From CAZFAT01 sp964517075 (GTDB lineage Bacteria; Acidobacteriota; Vicinamibacteria; Vicinamibacterales; SCN-69-37): 5,422 nucleotides of DNA. The stretch covers positions 1 through 5,422 of the forward strand of contig CAZFAT010000210.1 of assembly GCA_964517075.1 (NCBI GenBank). The letters run 5' to 3'. This document shows, piece by piece, positions 1 to 5,422 of this stretch. Below the pieces are notes generated by a model, which saw only the letters and a program-made list of their open reading frames with translations, searched no databases and was not told the origin of the DNA. Each line of letters opens with the position of its first letter. Position 1 is the stretch's first letter. Both the position numbers and the translations under genes were made by a program.

Positions 1-2
1 AC

Positions 3-1172
3 TTTCCCAAAGACCCGCATGGGCTGGTCTGGTTCGACGGCACGGCGCTGTTCGAGCACGAAGACCCGCGCACGGGCGAGCACCAGGATTGGGGCACGCT
101 CATTTTCAATTACGGCCGGCACGAGGTCCGGAACTTTCTGATCGCGAACGCGCTCTACTGGCTCGAGTCCTTCCACGTGGACGGCCTGCGCGTCGACGCG
201 GTGGCGTCGATGATCTATCTGGACTACTCACGCCAGGCGGGTGAGTGGATTCCCAACGAGCACGGCGGGCGCGAGAACCTCGACGCGCTCCACTTCCTGC
301 GCGAGCTGAACGTCGTGACCCACGAGTACCATCCCGGCACGGCCATCATCGCCGAGGAATCAACCGCCTTTCCGGCCGTGAGCCGGCCGACCTGGCTGGG
401 CGGACTGGGGTTCACGCTGAAATGGAACATGGGCTGGATGCACGACATCCTGACCTATCTGGGCAAGGAGCCGATCCACCGCCGGTGGGAGCATCATCAC
501 CTGACGTTCTCGATGTTGTACGCGTTCACCGAGAATTTCGTCCTGCCGTTCTCGCACGACGAGGTGGTGCACGGGAAGGGCTCGATGCTCAGCAAGCCGC
601 CCGGCGACGTCTGGCAGAAGATGGCTACGCTCAGGACGCTCTACACGTTCATGTTCGCCCACCCAGGCAAGAAGCTGCTCTTCATGGGGGCGGAGCTGGG
701 CGAGTGGAACGAGTGGAACCACAACGACTCGCTCAGCTGGCACCTGCTGGACGAGCCGCTGCATGCCGGACTCCGGCAGTTCGTGCGCGACGTGCACCGC
801 ACCTATCGTGCCGAGCCGGCCCTTTACGAAGTGGACTTCAAACCCGCGGGCTTCGAGTGGATCGACTGCACCGACAGCGATTCGAGCGTGGTCGCGTTCC
901 TGCGTCGCGCGCGCGATCCTGAGGACTTCGTCGTCGCGGTGCTCAACTGGACCCCGGTGGTCCGCGAGGGCTATCGCGTGGGGGTGCCCATGGCCGGCTA
1001 CTACCGGGAGGCGCTCAACAGCGACGCGGCCGCCTACGGCGGCGGAAACGTCGGCAACGCCGGCGGAGTGGCCACCGAGCCCCAGCCCGCGCACGGGCAT
1101 GCGCAGTCACTCTCGCTGACGCTGCCGCCGCTCGCCGCGCTGATCCTCACCCCGCCTCGGACATCGCGATAA
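3..1172 (+). CDS. glgB: 1,4-alpha-glucan branching enzyme GlgB, C-terminal part (5' end outside window)
   Basis: GlgB cuts alpha-1,4-glucan chains and re-attaches the pieces through alpha-1,6 bonds, making the branches of glycogen in the cytoplasm. The reading frame is open from base 3 and shows 389 residues; the E. coli enzyme has about 728, so nearly half is missing at the left edge. The visible part is the later GH13 barrel and the C-terminal beta domain. DGLRVDAVASM carries the nucleophile Asp (visible residue 65, codon 195-197). AEEST (residues 117-121) carries the acid/base Glu, and FSHDEVVHGK (His-Asp at 185-186) is the transition-state pair. MGAELGEWNEWNH and the tail YGGGNVGNAGG...SLSLTLPPLAALIL are typical of the family. 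All expected motifs are intact. No other glycogen gene is in view. The last codons overlap the convergent EVE gene. The annotated product should extend upstream of the window; the in-frame GTG at 177 is only an internal Val. Confidence 0.97.
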   Translation, partial: FPKDPHGLVWFDGTALFEHEDPRTGEHQDWGTLIFNYGRHEVRNFLIANALYWLESFHVDGLRVDAVASMIYLDYSRQAGEWIPNEHGGRENLDALHFLRELNVVTHEYHPGTAIIAEESTAFPAVSRPTWLGGLGFTLKWNMGWMHDILTYLGKEPIHRRWEHHHLTFSMLYAFTENFVLPFSHDEVVHGKGSMLSKPPGDVWQKMATLRTLYTFMFAHPGKKLLFMGAELGEWNEWNHNDSLSWHLLDEPLHAGLRQFVRDVHRTYRAEPALYEVDFKPAGFEWIDCTDSDSSVVAFLRRARDPEDFVVAVLNWTPVVREGYRVGVPMAGYYREALNSDAAAYGGGNVGNAGGVATEPQPAHGHAQSLSLTLPPLAALILTPPRTSR

Positions 1173-1554
1173 TCGCGTCCCACTCCTCGTCGGTCACCGG
1201 CATGACCGAGAGGCGCGGGAGACGCGTGAGTGGAAACGTCTGGAACCGCCGGTCGGCCTTGATGGCGGCCAGGGTCACCGGCGTTCTGAGCGCGCGGACG
1301 GGTACCAGATCGACGACGTGCGCCTTGCCGGTGCGGTCGGCGGGATCCGGATAGGCGGCGCCGGCCGCCTTCGCGATGCCGACCACCGCCTTCTCGTTGC
1401 CCGTGTGGTAGTAGAAGACGAGGTCCCCGCGGCGAATGCCGCGCAGGTGCTTCTGCGCCAGCGGGTTCTTCACACCCGTCCAGGTCGTGCGGCCGTCCTT
1501 CGCAAACTGCGAGTAGCTGTAATTGGCGGGCTCTTCCTTCACCAGATAGTGCAT
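1147..1554 (-). CDS. EVE domain-containing protein (PUA-like fold)
   Basis: This is a 135-residue single-domain EVE protein, related to bacterial and eukaryotic THYN1-like proteins. The family signatures are visible in order: MHYLVKEEP at the start, TTWTGVKNPLAQKHLRG (residues 23-39), the GDLVFYYH strand (43-50), VVGIAKAAGAAYPDP (57-71), VDLVPV, and PLTRLPRLSVMPVTDEEWDAI near the end. EVE domains belong to the PUA superfamily and are thought to bind modified bases in nucleic acid; the ligand of this one cannot be read from sequence. It is shorter than the usual 145-155 residues, mainly because the loop after AYPDP is reduced. The frame is open far upstream across the transporter gene, but homology begins exactly at the ATG at 1554, so that start was chosen. 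Its Shine-Dalgarno match is weak. It lies 50 nt downstream of the transporter on the same strand, probably in one transcript, and overlaps the end of glgB by 26 bp. Confidence 0.92.
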   Translation of the reverse strand: MHYLVKEEPANYSYSQFAKDGRTTWTGVKNPLAQKHLRGIRRGDLVFYYHTGNEKAVVGIAKAAGAAYPDPADRTGKAHVVDLVPVRALRTPVTLAAIKADRRFQTFPLTRLPRLSVMPVTDEEWDAIIAMSEAG

Positions 1555-1604
1555 ATGCGCTCGGTTGACCCTGACCCCTCGCGGTGTGGCGACCCCGAGT
1601 GTTC

Positions 1605-2807
1605 CTACGCGCGGGCCGCTGCGGGCTCGTTCTTCGCCCGGAAGAGCAGCGCGAAGAGCACGAGGATCACGGCGGCCATGACCGCCGGCACGATCCAGAT
1701 GGCCCGCCAGTCGTGGCCGCCCTCGGGCAGCAGGTAGGCATCGACCACGCGGCCGGACACGAGCGCGCCCACGAAGAGTCCCGCGCCGTTGGTGACGAAG
1801 TTGATGAAGCCCTGGGCGGCCGCCCGCAGCTTCGGCCCGGCATGCTGGTCGGTGTAGATCTGCCCGCTGACGAAGAAGAAGTCGTAGCAGATGCCGTGCA
1901 GGATGATGCCCAGGTAGAGCAGCCACATGCCCGATCCGGGATTGCCCCACCCGAACGCGACGTAGCGGACCGACCAGGCGAGCATGCCGATGAGCAGGAT
2001 GCCCTTGATGCCGATTCGCTTGAGGAAGAACGGCAACAGGAGCATGAAGAAGATTTCGCTCATCTGGCCGAAAGTCTGGATGAACGCGGGGTCGGGCGCC
2101 CCGATCTCGTTCAGGAAGAGGTTCGTGAACGTGTAATAGAACTGGAGCGGAATACAGAGCAGGAACGATCCCACCACGAACATGGCGAACGATCCGTTCT
2201 TCAGCAGGCCCAGGGCGTCGAGGCCCAGCGCGTCGCGCATCGAGAAGGGCGTGCCCGCGGCCTTGGGTGGCGTGTGCGGCAGGACCAGGCAGAACAGGGC
2301 CATGAGCACCGAGGCGCCCGCGGCCAGTTGCATCGGCACGGCGAGGGCGTCGGCCTGCAGCACGCGGCCGACGATGATGCCGGCGACGATCCAGCCGATG
2401 GTGCCGAGCACGCGGATGACGGGGAAGTCGCGCGCCGAGTCCGTCACATGGTGGAACGCCACGGAGTTGGTCAGCGACAGCGTCGGCATGTAGCAGAGCG
2501 CGTAGAGGATGAGGAACGTGTAGAAGGGTCCCCATTCCGTCTGGGTGCTCATCATCCACATCATTGCCGCGCCCAGCAGGTGCAGGAGCGCCAGCAGTTT
2601 CTGCGCCGCGAAGAACCGATCCGCCACGATGCCCAGGAAGAAGGGGGAGATGATCGCGGCAATCGCCGTGGCCCCGTAGGCGAGGCCGACTTCGTTCCCC
2701 GTGAACCCCAGCGTCTGTCCGAGGTAGGTGCCCATCGTCACGAACCAGGCGCCCCAGATGAAGTACTGAAGGAACATCATCACGGAGAGCTTCGTTCGAA
2801 CACCCAT
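1605..2807 (-). CDS. MFS transporter, nucleoside:H+ symporter (NupG-like) family
   Basis: This is a 400-residue inner-membrane protein with about 12 hydrophobic helices, roughly at residues 8-29, 40-60, 70-88, 95-113, 130-150, 157-177, 207-228, 242-262, 266-286, 294-314, 325-350 and 367-390. Family landmarks are LQYFIWGAWFVTMGTYL in helix 1, the MFS loop GIVADRFFAAQK (59-70), RVLGTIGWIVAGI (132-144) in helix 5, and FFVSGQIYTDQ followed by RAAAQGFINFVTNG (311-341). These match the Nuc_H_symport family (E. coli NupG, XapB), which couples nucleoside uptake to protons. Environmental members are often annotated only as MFS, so the substrate is an inference. The frame could start upstream at 2900, but that extension (31 residues) is not family-like, crosses the promoter, and lacks a ribosome site. 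The ATG at 2807 has a strong one and begins the homology. Length is close to the family's usual 400-420. It is the first gene of a probable operon with the EVE gene. Confidence 0.93.
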   Translation of the reverse strand: MGVRTKLSVMMFLQYFIWGAWFVTMGTYLGQTLGFTGNEVGLAYGATAIAAIISPFFLGIVADRFFAAQKLLALLHLLGAAMMWMMSTQTEWGPFYTFLILYALCYMPTLSLTNSVAFHHVTDSARDFPVIRVLGTIGWIVAGIIVGRVLQADALAVPMQLAAGASVLMALFCLVLPHTPPKAAGTPFSMRDALGLDALGLLKNGSFAMFVVGSFLLCIPLQFYYTFTNLFLNEIGAPDPAFIQTFGQMSEIFFMLLLPFFLKRIGIKGILLIGMLAWSVRYVAFGWGNPGSGMWLLYLGIILHGICYDFFFVSGQIYTDQHAGPKLRAAAQGFINFVTNGAGLFVGALVSGRVVDAYLLPEGGHDWRAIWIVPAVMAAVILVLFALLFRAKNEPAAARA

Positions 2808-2812
2808 CAGTT

Positions 2813-2820
2813 CTCCCCTT
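2813..2820 (-). promoter_or_regulatory. Ribosome binding site of the MFS transporter
   Basis: Read on the minus strand this is AAGGGGAG, five bases before the ATG at 2807. It is the main reason for preferring that start over the upstream in-frame ATG at 2900. Confidence 0.8.
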
Positions 2821-2847
2821 TGCTGGTTGACGCGGACGGCCGGGCGC

Positions 2848-2876
2848 ATTCTAGAAGGCGGTCCGGGTGGTGTCAA
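2848..2876 (-). promoter_or_regulatory. Sigma70-type promoter for the transporter-EVE operon
   Basis: On the minus strand the sequence reads TTGACA (2876-2871), then exactly 17 bases, then TAGAAT (2853-2848). That is a perfect -35 and a 5/6 match to the -10 at optimal spacing. Transcription would start near 2841, leaving a leader of about 34 bases before the transporter ATG at 2807. Such a match is striking in GC-rich DNA and is correctly placed and oriented. No experiment supports it here. Confidence 0.75.
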
Positions 2877-2906
2877 ACTGCGGCACGCGTACTGCGGCAC
2901 GCGTAC
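2877..2906. repeat. 14-bp tandem direct repeat next to the -35 box (candidate regulator site)
   Basis: The unit ACTGCGGCACGCGT occurs twice with no mismatch (2877-2890 and 2891-2904), and the next two bases (AC) begin a third copy. Each unit contains the palindromic core ACGCGT. The array abuts the -35 box of the transporter promoter, at about -36 to -65 from the inferred start site. That is a usual place for an activator, or for a repressor that hinders polymerase. A chance duplication is possible; the binding protein is unknown. Confidence 0.7.
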
Positions 2907-3016
2907 ATGCGCGGGCCGTCGCCATCACGACGCGAATTCTGCACATCGCGGCGCCTGACGACGTGGCGCATTTTGCCGTCCTCGCCCGGCGGTGTGTCGC
3001 GTGGTGTGACGCGCGT

Positions 3017-3029
3017 CCGCAAATTGCGG
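3017..3029. promoter_or_regulatory. Perfect 13-bp palindrome, possible operator
   Basis: CCGCAA-A-TTGCGG is a perfect inverted repeat around one central base, lying about 165 bases before the ATG at 3193. Its form suits a dimeric repressor, but the placement relative to a start site is unknown because no plus-strand promoter was found. A related palindrome occurs inside the downstream gene at 3482-3499. Confidence 0.3.
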
Positions 3030-3180
3030 TGTGATTCGTCGAGAACCTCGATCGCGGCCTCGCCGCGGCCAGTCGGCACGCGCGTTGCTCTGCATCCCGC
3101 CACAGACACGTCGATCGCATCGGGCGCGCGCGGCCGATCCGCGCGGACCGTCCGCATCTGCGGTCGATCCATGACTCGCG

Positions 3181-3186
3181 AGGAGG
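3181..3186 (+). promoter_or_regulatory. Ribosome binding site of the secreted hypothetical gene
   Basis: AGGAGG is a perfect anti-Shine-Dalgarno match six bases before the ATG at 3193. It fixes that start, which also begins directly with a signal peptide. Confidence 0.85.
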
Positions 3187-3192
3187 CGACGA

Positions 3193-4089
3193 ATGCAGAA
3201 GAGACGAACGCACCCTGTCACCACGGCGGCGACCCTGGCGGCCGTCGCGCTGATGGCACTGTCCACACCCCGACTGGACGCGCAGCGGGCGCAGCCGGGT
3301 GCCCGGCCGGGCGGATCGCCCACGTGGGACACGTTTCGCGCCGACCTGTCAGTGCGGCAGACCGCCGTGCCCGCCGACGGAGAACCAGCCGGCCCGGCGG
3401 CGCCCGCGCTGACGGTGCGGATCGAGCGGCGCGCGATCGGATCGCGCTGGCGGACCAGCCTGTCGCTCCACAGCATCGAGCGTCCGCAAATTCGCGGACT
3501 GGCCACCGGGCCGGCGGTGATCAACCCCTTCGAGGTCGTGCGCATGGAATACGACGAAGACGGGACTTCGCCTCGGATGTACGACCGTCGGGGCCGGCTC
3601 GTGCGCCTTCCCCGCGAGGCCGACCGGCGGCGCCTGCACACGCCGGCGGCGCTCGCCGCGGGCCTGCCCGTGCTGGAGTCCCTCGCCGGACGCGTGGGGC
3701 CGCCGCCCGCCGCGCTCACCGGCCACGGCTGGATCGACGAGGTGCTGGCCCCGCTGGAGCAGCGCGATGTGAGACGCGCCCGGATTGAACGGCAGCTAGG
3801 CCGCCCGACCGGTCAGGTCCGTGGCCTCGATCGGTTCACCGCGTGGGTCGGCGAGGAGACGCACGAAGTCCTCGTCGATCCGCAGACCGCCGTGCCGGTC
3901 GAGGTCAACACGATGCGTGCCGGCCAGCTCGTCGCCCGCACGACTCTCGCACATCTTCGCGACGCGGCCGGAGTCCTGGTGCGGCGGACCATGCGTCGCG
4001 AACGCACGCGCGCAGGCCCCTCCAGCGATCGCAGCGTGACCGAGATCGAGCTCGCGAACATCCAGCTCAGCGCGGAAGGTGCGCGATGA
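3193..4089 (+). CDS. Secreted/periplasmic protein of unknown function
   Basis: This 298-residue protein is not one I recognise. It opens with a clear Sec signal: a basic start (MQKRRTHP), a hydrophobic stretch (about 10-24) and a likely cut after LDA at residue 30. The mature N-terminus is Pro/Gly/Ala-rich. A central segment, NPFEVVRMEYDEDGTSPRMYD (111-131), leads to RRGRLVRLP. The C-terminal 80 residues alternate in short strands (FTAWVG, HEVLVDPQTAVPVEVNTM, QLVARTTLAHLRDAAGVLVRR, VTEIELANIQLS). This resembles the pattern of LolA-like periplasmic proteins, where a 'D-P-x-T-x-x-P' turn precedes a strand; that likeness is by eye and weak. There is no cysteine, so it is not a lipoprotein, and no membrane segment other than the signal. 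Its stop overlaps the start of the lipase-lectin gene (ATGA), so the two are probably translationally coupled. A partner role for the lipase, such as folding or delivery, is possible but only inferred. Confidence 0.85.
   Translation: MQKRRTHPVTTAATLAAVALMALSTPRLDAQRAQPGARPGGSPTWDTFRADLSVRQTAVPADGEPAGPAAPALTVRIERRAIGSRWRTSLSLHSIERPQIRGLATGPAVINPFEVVRMEYDEDGTSPRMYDRRGRLVRLPREADRRRLHTPAALAAGLPVLESLAGRVGPPPAALTGHGWIDEVLAPLEQRDVRRARIERQLGRPTGQVRGLDRFTAWVGEETHEVLVDPQTAVPVEVNTMRAGQLVARTTLAHLRDAAGVLVRRTMRRERTRAGPSSDRSVTEIELANIQLSAEGAR
4074..4079 (+). promoter_or_regulatory. Ribosome binding site of the lipase-lectin gene
   Basis: GGAAGG lies six bases before the ATG at 4086, inside the last codons of the preceding gene. 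Together with the ATGA stop/start overlap it supports translation of the second gene both by coupling and by its own site. Confidence 0.65.
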
Positions 4090-5422
4090 CCGGCCGCGTC
4101 GGGATGGTTGTCCTCCTGGTCGTGGTGTCGGCGGCGCGTCCGGCCCGCGCGCAAGAGCAGCCGGCCGTCTTCGTGCACGGCTTTGCCGCCAGCGGGTCGG
4201 ACTGGGCCGCCACGGCGGACCGTCTGCGTCAGACCGTCGCCATCGAGCCGCACCTGCCCAGCCTGTCGTGGCGCCAGGCGTACGAGCAGCAGGCGGCCGA
4301 CCTCCACGCGTCGCTCGGCGGGTTGCCCGGCGCCACGGTCGCGCTGGCCCACAGCAACGGCGGCGTCGTCTCGCGCCAGTGGAGCCGGCACCGTCCGCTC
4401 AGCGGCCTCGTCACCATCGGGACCCCGCACCGGGGCGTGCCGCTCGTCGCCGCATTCCATCGATGGCTGAACTTCAACGACGAGACGCCGGTGCTGCTCA
4501 ACCGGGTGTTGAGCGCCTTTTCGATTACCACCGACGTGACCTGGGTATGGACGCTGGTCGAGGAAGCCATTTCCTGGACGTCGGACTTCAGCATCTGGGC
4601 GGTCTTCGATCTCGCCAGGGTGATTGGGATCGAGACCGGCATTCCCGTGCTCCCGCAGATGAAGCCGTACTCGCAGTATCTGGCCGACCTGAACTCGCCC
4701 GGAAACCTCGCGCGGGAAGCCGCCGCCGTCCCGAATCGCGTCGGCATCACGAGCATCGCGCACAACTTCTTCTGGGCCGGTCCGGCAAGGGCCGCCGTCC
4801 CCGAGTTCGCCGACGAGATTGCCGGCGTCCTCTACGGGTCGGCGTCCGCGCTGCTCTTCTGGAGCTCGTACGTCATGAGCACGGCGTCCTGGGACGACTT
4901 CTACCGGCTCGAGCAGGCCAATTCGCTGATGGACGTCGCGATGCACCTGCTTGCGGTCGATCCGTACTACTGCCGGGTCGTCTCGCGATTCGACCTGAGC
5001 GCGTGTTTCCCGAACGACGGAGTCGTCCCGGACGAGAGCCAGTGGTTCCCGAACGCCCCGAACATCATCATCGGTGGGCCCGCACACACGCAGGAAAGGG
5101 AACAGGGCGCCGAGGTGTTGCGCGAGGCGCTCGTGTGGTATCTCCACGTCCCCGAGCGCAGTGCGCCGCCACCGGCGCCGCCCTCGTCGGGTGGCCCTGG
5201 CACCGGCGCACCGGCGCCGGGATCCGCGGGGACGCTCGTCGCCGGCGAGTCGCTGCAGCCCGGCGAATCGCTGCACTCGCCCGACGGACGGTTTCGGCTG
5301 ACCTTCCAGACCGACGGCAACCTCGTGTTGTTCGACCCGTGGGACGCCGTACGGTGGGAAAGCCGGACGCCGCATGCGTACGTGGGCGCCACGCTCGTGC
5401 AGTTCGACGGCAACGTGGTCAT
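4086..5422 (+). CDS. Secreted lipase/esterase (alpha/beta-hydrolase) fused to a B-lectin domain, 3' end outside window
   Basis: The frame is open for 445 codons to the window edge with no stop. Residues 1-22 form a Sec signal (GMVVLLVVVSAA core, cut after ARA), so the protein is exported. The catalytic domain (about 25-355) is a lipase-type alpha/beta-hydrolase: VFVHGF (28-33) for the oxyanion-hole loop, AHSNGG with nucleophile Ser90, then VTIGTPHRGVPL (109-120). A Trp-rich segment (about 130-190) is probably the lid, followed by the lipase-like PYSQYLADLN. FPNDGVVPDES gives the probable acid Asp311 and GPAHTQ the His334. The nucleophile box has Ala for the first Gly, as in Bacillus lipases. 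A Pro/Gly/Ser/Ala linker (357-383) leads to a bulb-type mannose-binding lectin domain: GESLHSPDGRFRLTF, then Q-T-D-G-N-L-V-L-F (408-416), matching QxDxNxVxY with Phe for Tyr. A second site, QFDGNVV (439-445), is cut by the edge. The substrate (lipid or other ester) is unknown. The start at 4086 overlaps the preceding stop (ATGA). Confidence 0.9.
   Translation, partial: MTGRVGMVVLLVVVSAARPARAQEQPAVFVHGFAASGSDWAATADRLRQTVAIEPHLPSLSWRQAYEQQAADLHASLGGLPGATVALAHSNGGVVSRQWSRHRPLSGLVTIGTPHRGVPLVAAFHRWLNFNDETPVLLNRVLSAFSITTDVTWVWTLVEEAISWTSDFSIWAVFDLARVIGIETGIPVLPQMKPYSQYLADLNSPGNLAREAAAVPNRVGITSIAHNFFWAGPARAAVPEFADEIAGVLYGSASALLFWSSYVMSTASWDDFYRLEQANSLMDVAMHLLAVDPYYCRVVSRFDLSACFPNDGVVPDESQWFPNAPNIIIGGPAHTQEREQGAEVLREALVWYLHVPERSAPPPAPPSSGGPGTGAPAPGSAGTLVAGESLQPGESLHSPDGRFRLTFQTDGNLVLFDPWDAVRWESRTPHAYVGATLVQFDGNVV

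Larger units (their letters stand above)
2808..3192. other. Divergent intergenic region
   Basis: These 385 bases separate the minus-strand transporter from the plus-strand secreted-protein gene. The left third holds the transporter's ribosome site, promoter and 14-bp tandem repeat. The middle holds the palindrome CCGCAAATTGCGG (3017-3029). Near the right end are two small potential hairpins: CGCGCGG/CCGCGCG around a 5-base loop (3127-3145), and CCGCA/TGCGG (3152-3163). These sit shortly before the AGGAGG of the next gene, so they could lie in its leader. No convincing plus-strand sigma70 promoter is visible. A 99-codon minus-strand frame (3172-2873) runs through the region but has no ribosome site, only weak codon-position bias (by my count about 74%, 60% and 74% GC at positions 1, 2 and 3), and no recognisable family, so it is not called as a gene. 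Confidence 0.6.

Noticed and set aside
360..1100. 246-codon minus-strand frame
   Set aside because: It lies entirely opposite glgB, whose conserved GH13 motifs occupy the same bases; the translation is not protein-like.
1555..1604. Possible terminator between the transporter and EVE genes
   Set aside because: No stem followed by a T-run is visible on the minus strand, so the two genes are treated as one transcript.
1555..2559. Long N-terminal extension of the EVE frame (to 470 residues)
   Set aside because: The extension is an alternative frame over the transporter gene and is Arg/Ala/His-rich without family likeness. EVE homology begins at the ATG at 1554.
2808..2900. 31-residue N-terminal extension of the transporter
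   Set aside because: It has no ribosome site, is not hydrophobic or conserved-looking, and would be translated from DNA lying upstream of the inferred transcription start. The ATG at 2807 has a strong ribosome site.
2873..3172. 99-codon minus-strand frame filling the divergent intergenic region
   Set aside because: No Shine-Dalgarno before its ATG, Arg-rich content, no recognisable motif, and GC by codon position is flatter than in a typical high-GC gene. It ends inside the transporter's -35 box. A decayed gene cannot be excluded; a homology search of the translation would decide.
1584..3788. 734-codon open frame on the plus strand
   Set aside because: It runs antisense through the whole transporter gene, across its promoter, and out of frame through the secreted-protein gene. 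The translation is low-complexity (His/Glu/Arg-rich then Arg/Ser/Ala-rich), as expected for a shadow in GC-rich DNA.
3813..5375. 520-codon open frame on the minus strand
   Set aside because: It is the antisense shadow of the lipase-lectin gene; the plus-strand frame has catalytic motifs, a signal peptide and a lectin domain, while this one resembles no family.

Overview
The window comes from a high-GC bacterium. Base composition, G/C-ending codons, and two exported proteins with an Ala-Gln cleavage junction (LDA|Q and ARA|Q) fit Acidobacteriota of the Vicinamibacteria type. That assignment is inferred from composition and style; no marker gene is present. There is no sign of a mobile element, CRISPR array, tRNA or rRNA.

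Layout. Positions 3-1172 (+) hold the C-terminal 389 residues of a glycogen branching enzyme (GlgB), cut by the left edge. Facing it on the minus strand is a two-gene unit, read right to left: a 12-helix MFS transporter of the nucleoside:H+ symporter (NupG-like) family (2807-1605), then a compact EVE-domain protein (1554-1147). The EVE stop lies inside the end of glgB, giving a 26-bp tail-to-tail overlap. A 385-bp divergent intergenic region (2808-3192) follows. It carries a near-consensus promoter for the transporter (TTGACA, 17 nt, TAGAAT) with a perfect 14-bp tandem direct repeat abutting its -35 box, plus a palindrome and small hairpins nearer the plus-strand gene.

The right part is a two-gene plus-strand unit of exported proteins. 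The first (3193-4089) is an unrecognised periplasmic or secreted protein with a faintly LolA-like beta-rich C-terminus. The second starts in an ATGA overlap at 4086 and runs off the right edge. It is a signal-peptide-bearing alpha/beta-hydrolase (lipase/esterase) joined by a Pro/Gly/Ser/Ala-rich linker to a bulb-type mannose-binding lectin (B-lectin) domain. This lectin-tethered lipase and its translationally coupled unknown partner are the most interesting content of the window.

The three units (glycogen metabolism; nucleoside uptake plus EVE; secreted lipase-lectin) show no obvious common pathway. Within each two-gene unit, the spacing or overlap suggests co-expression.
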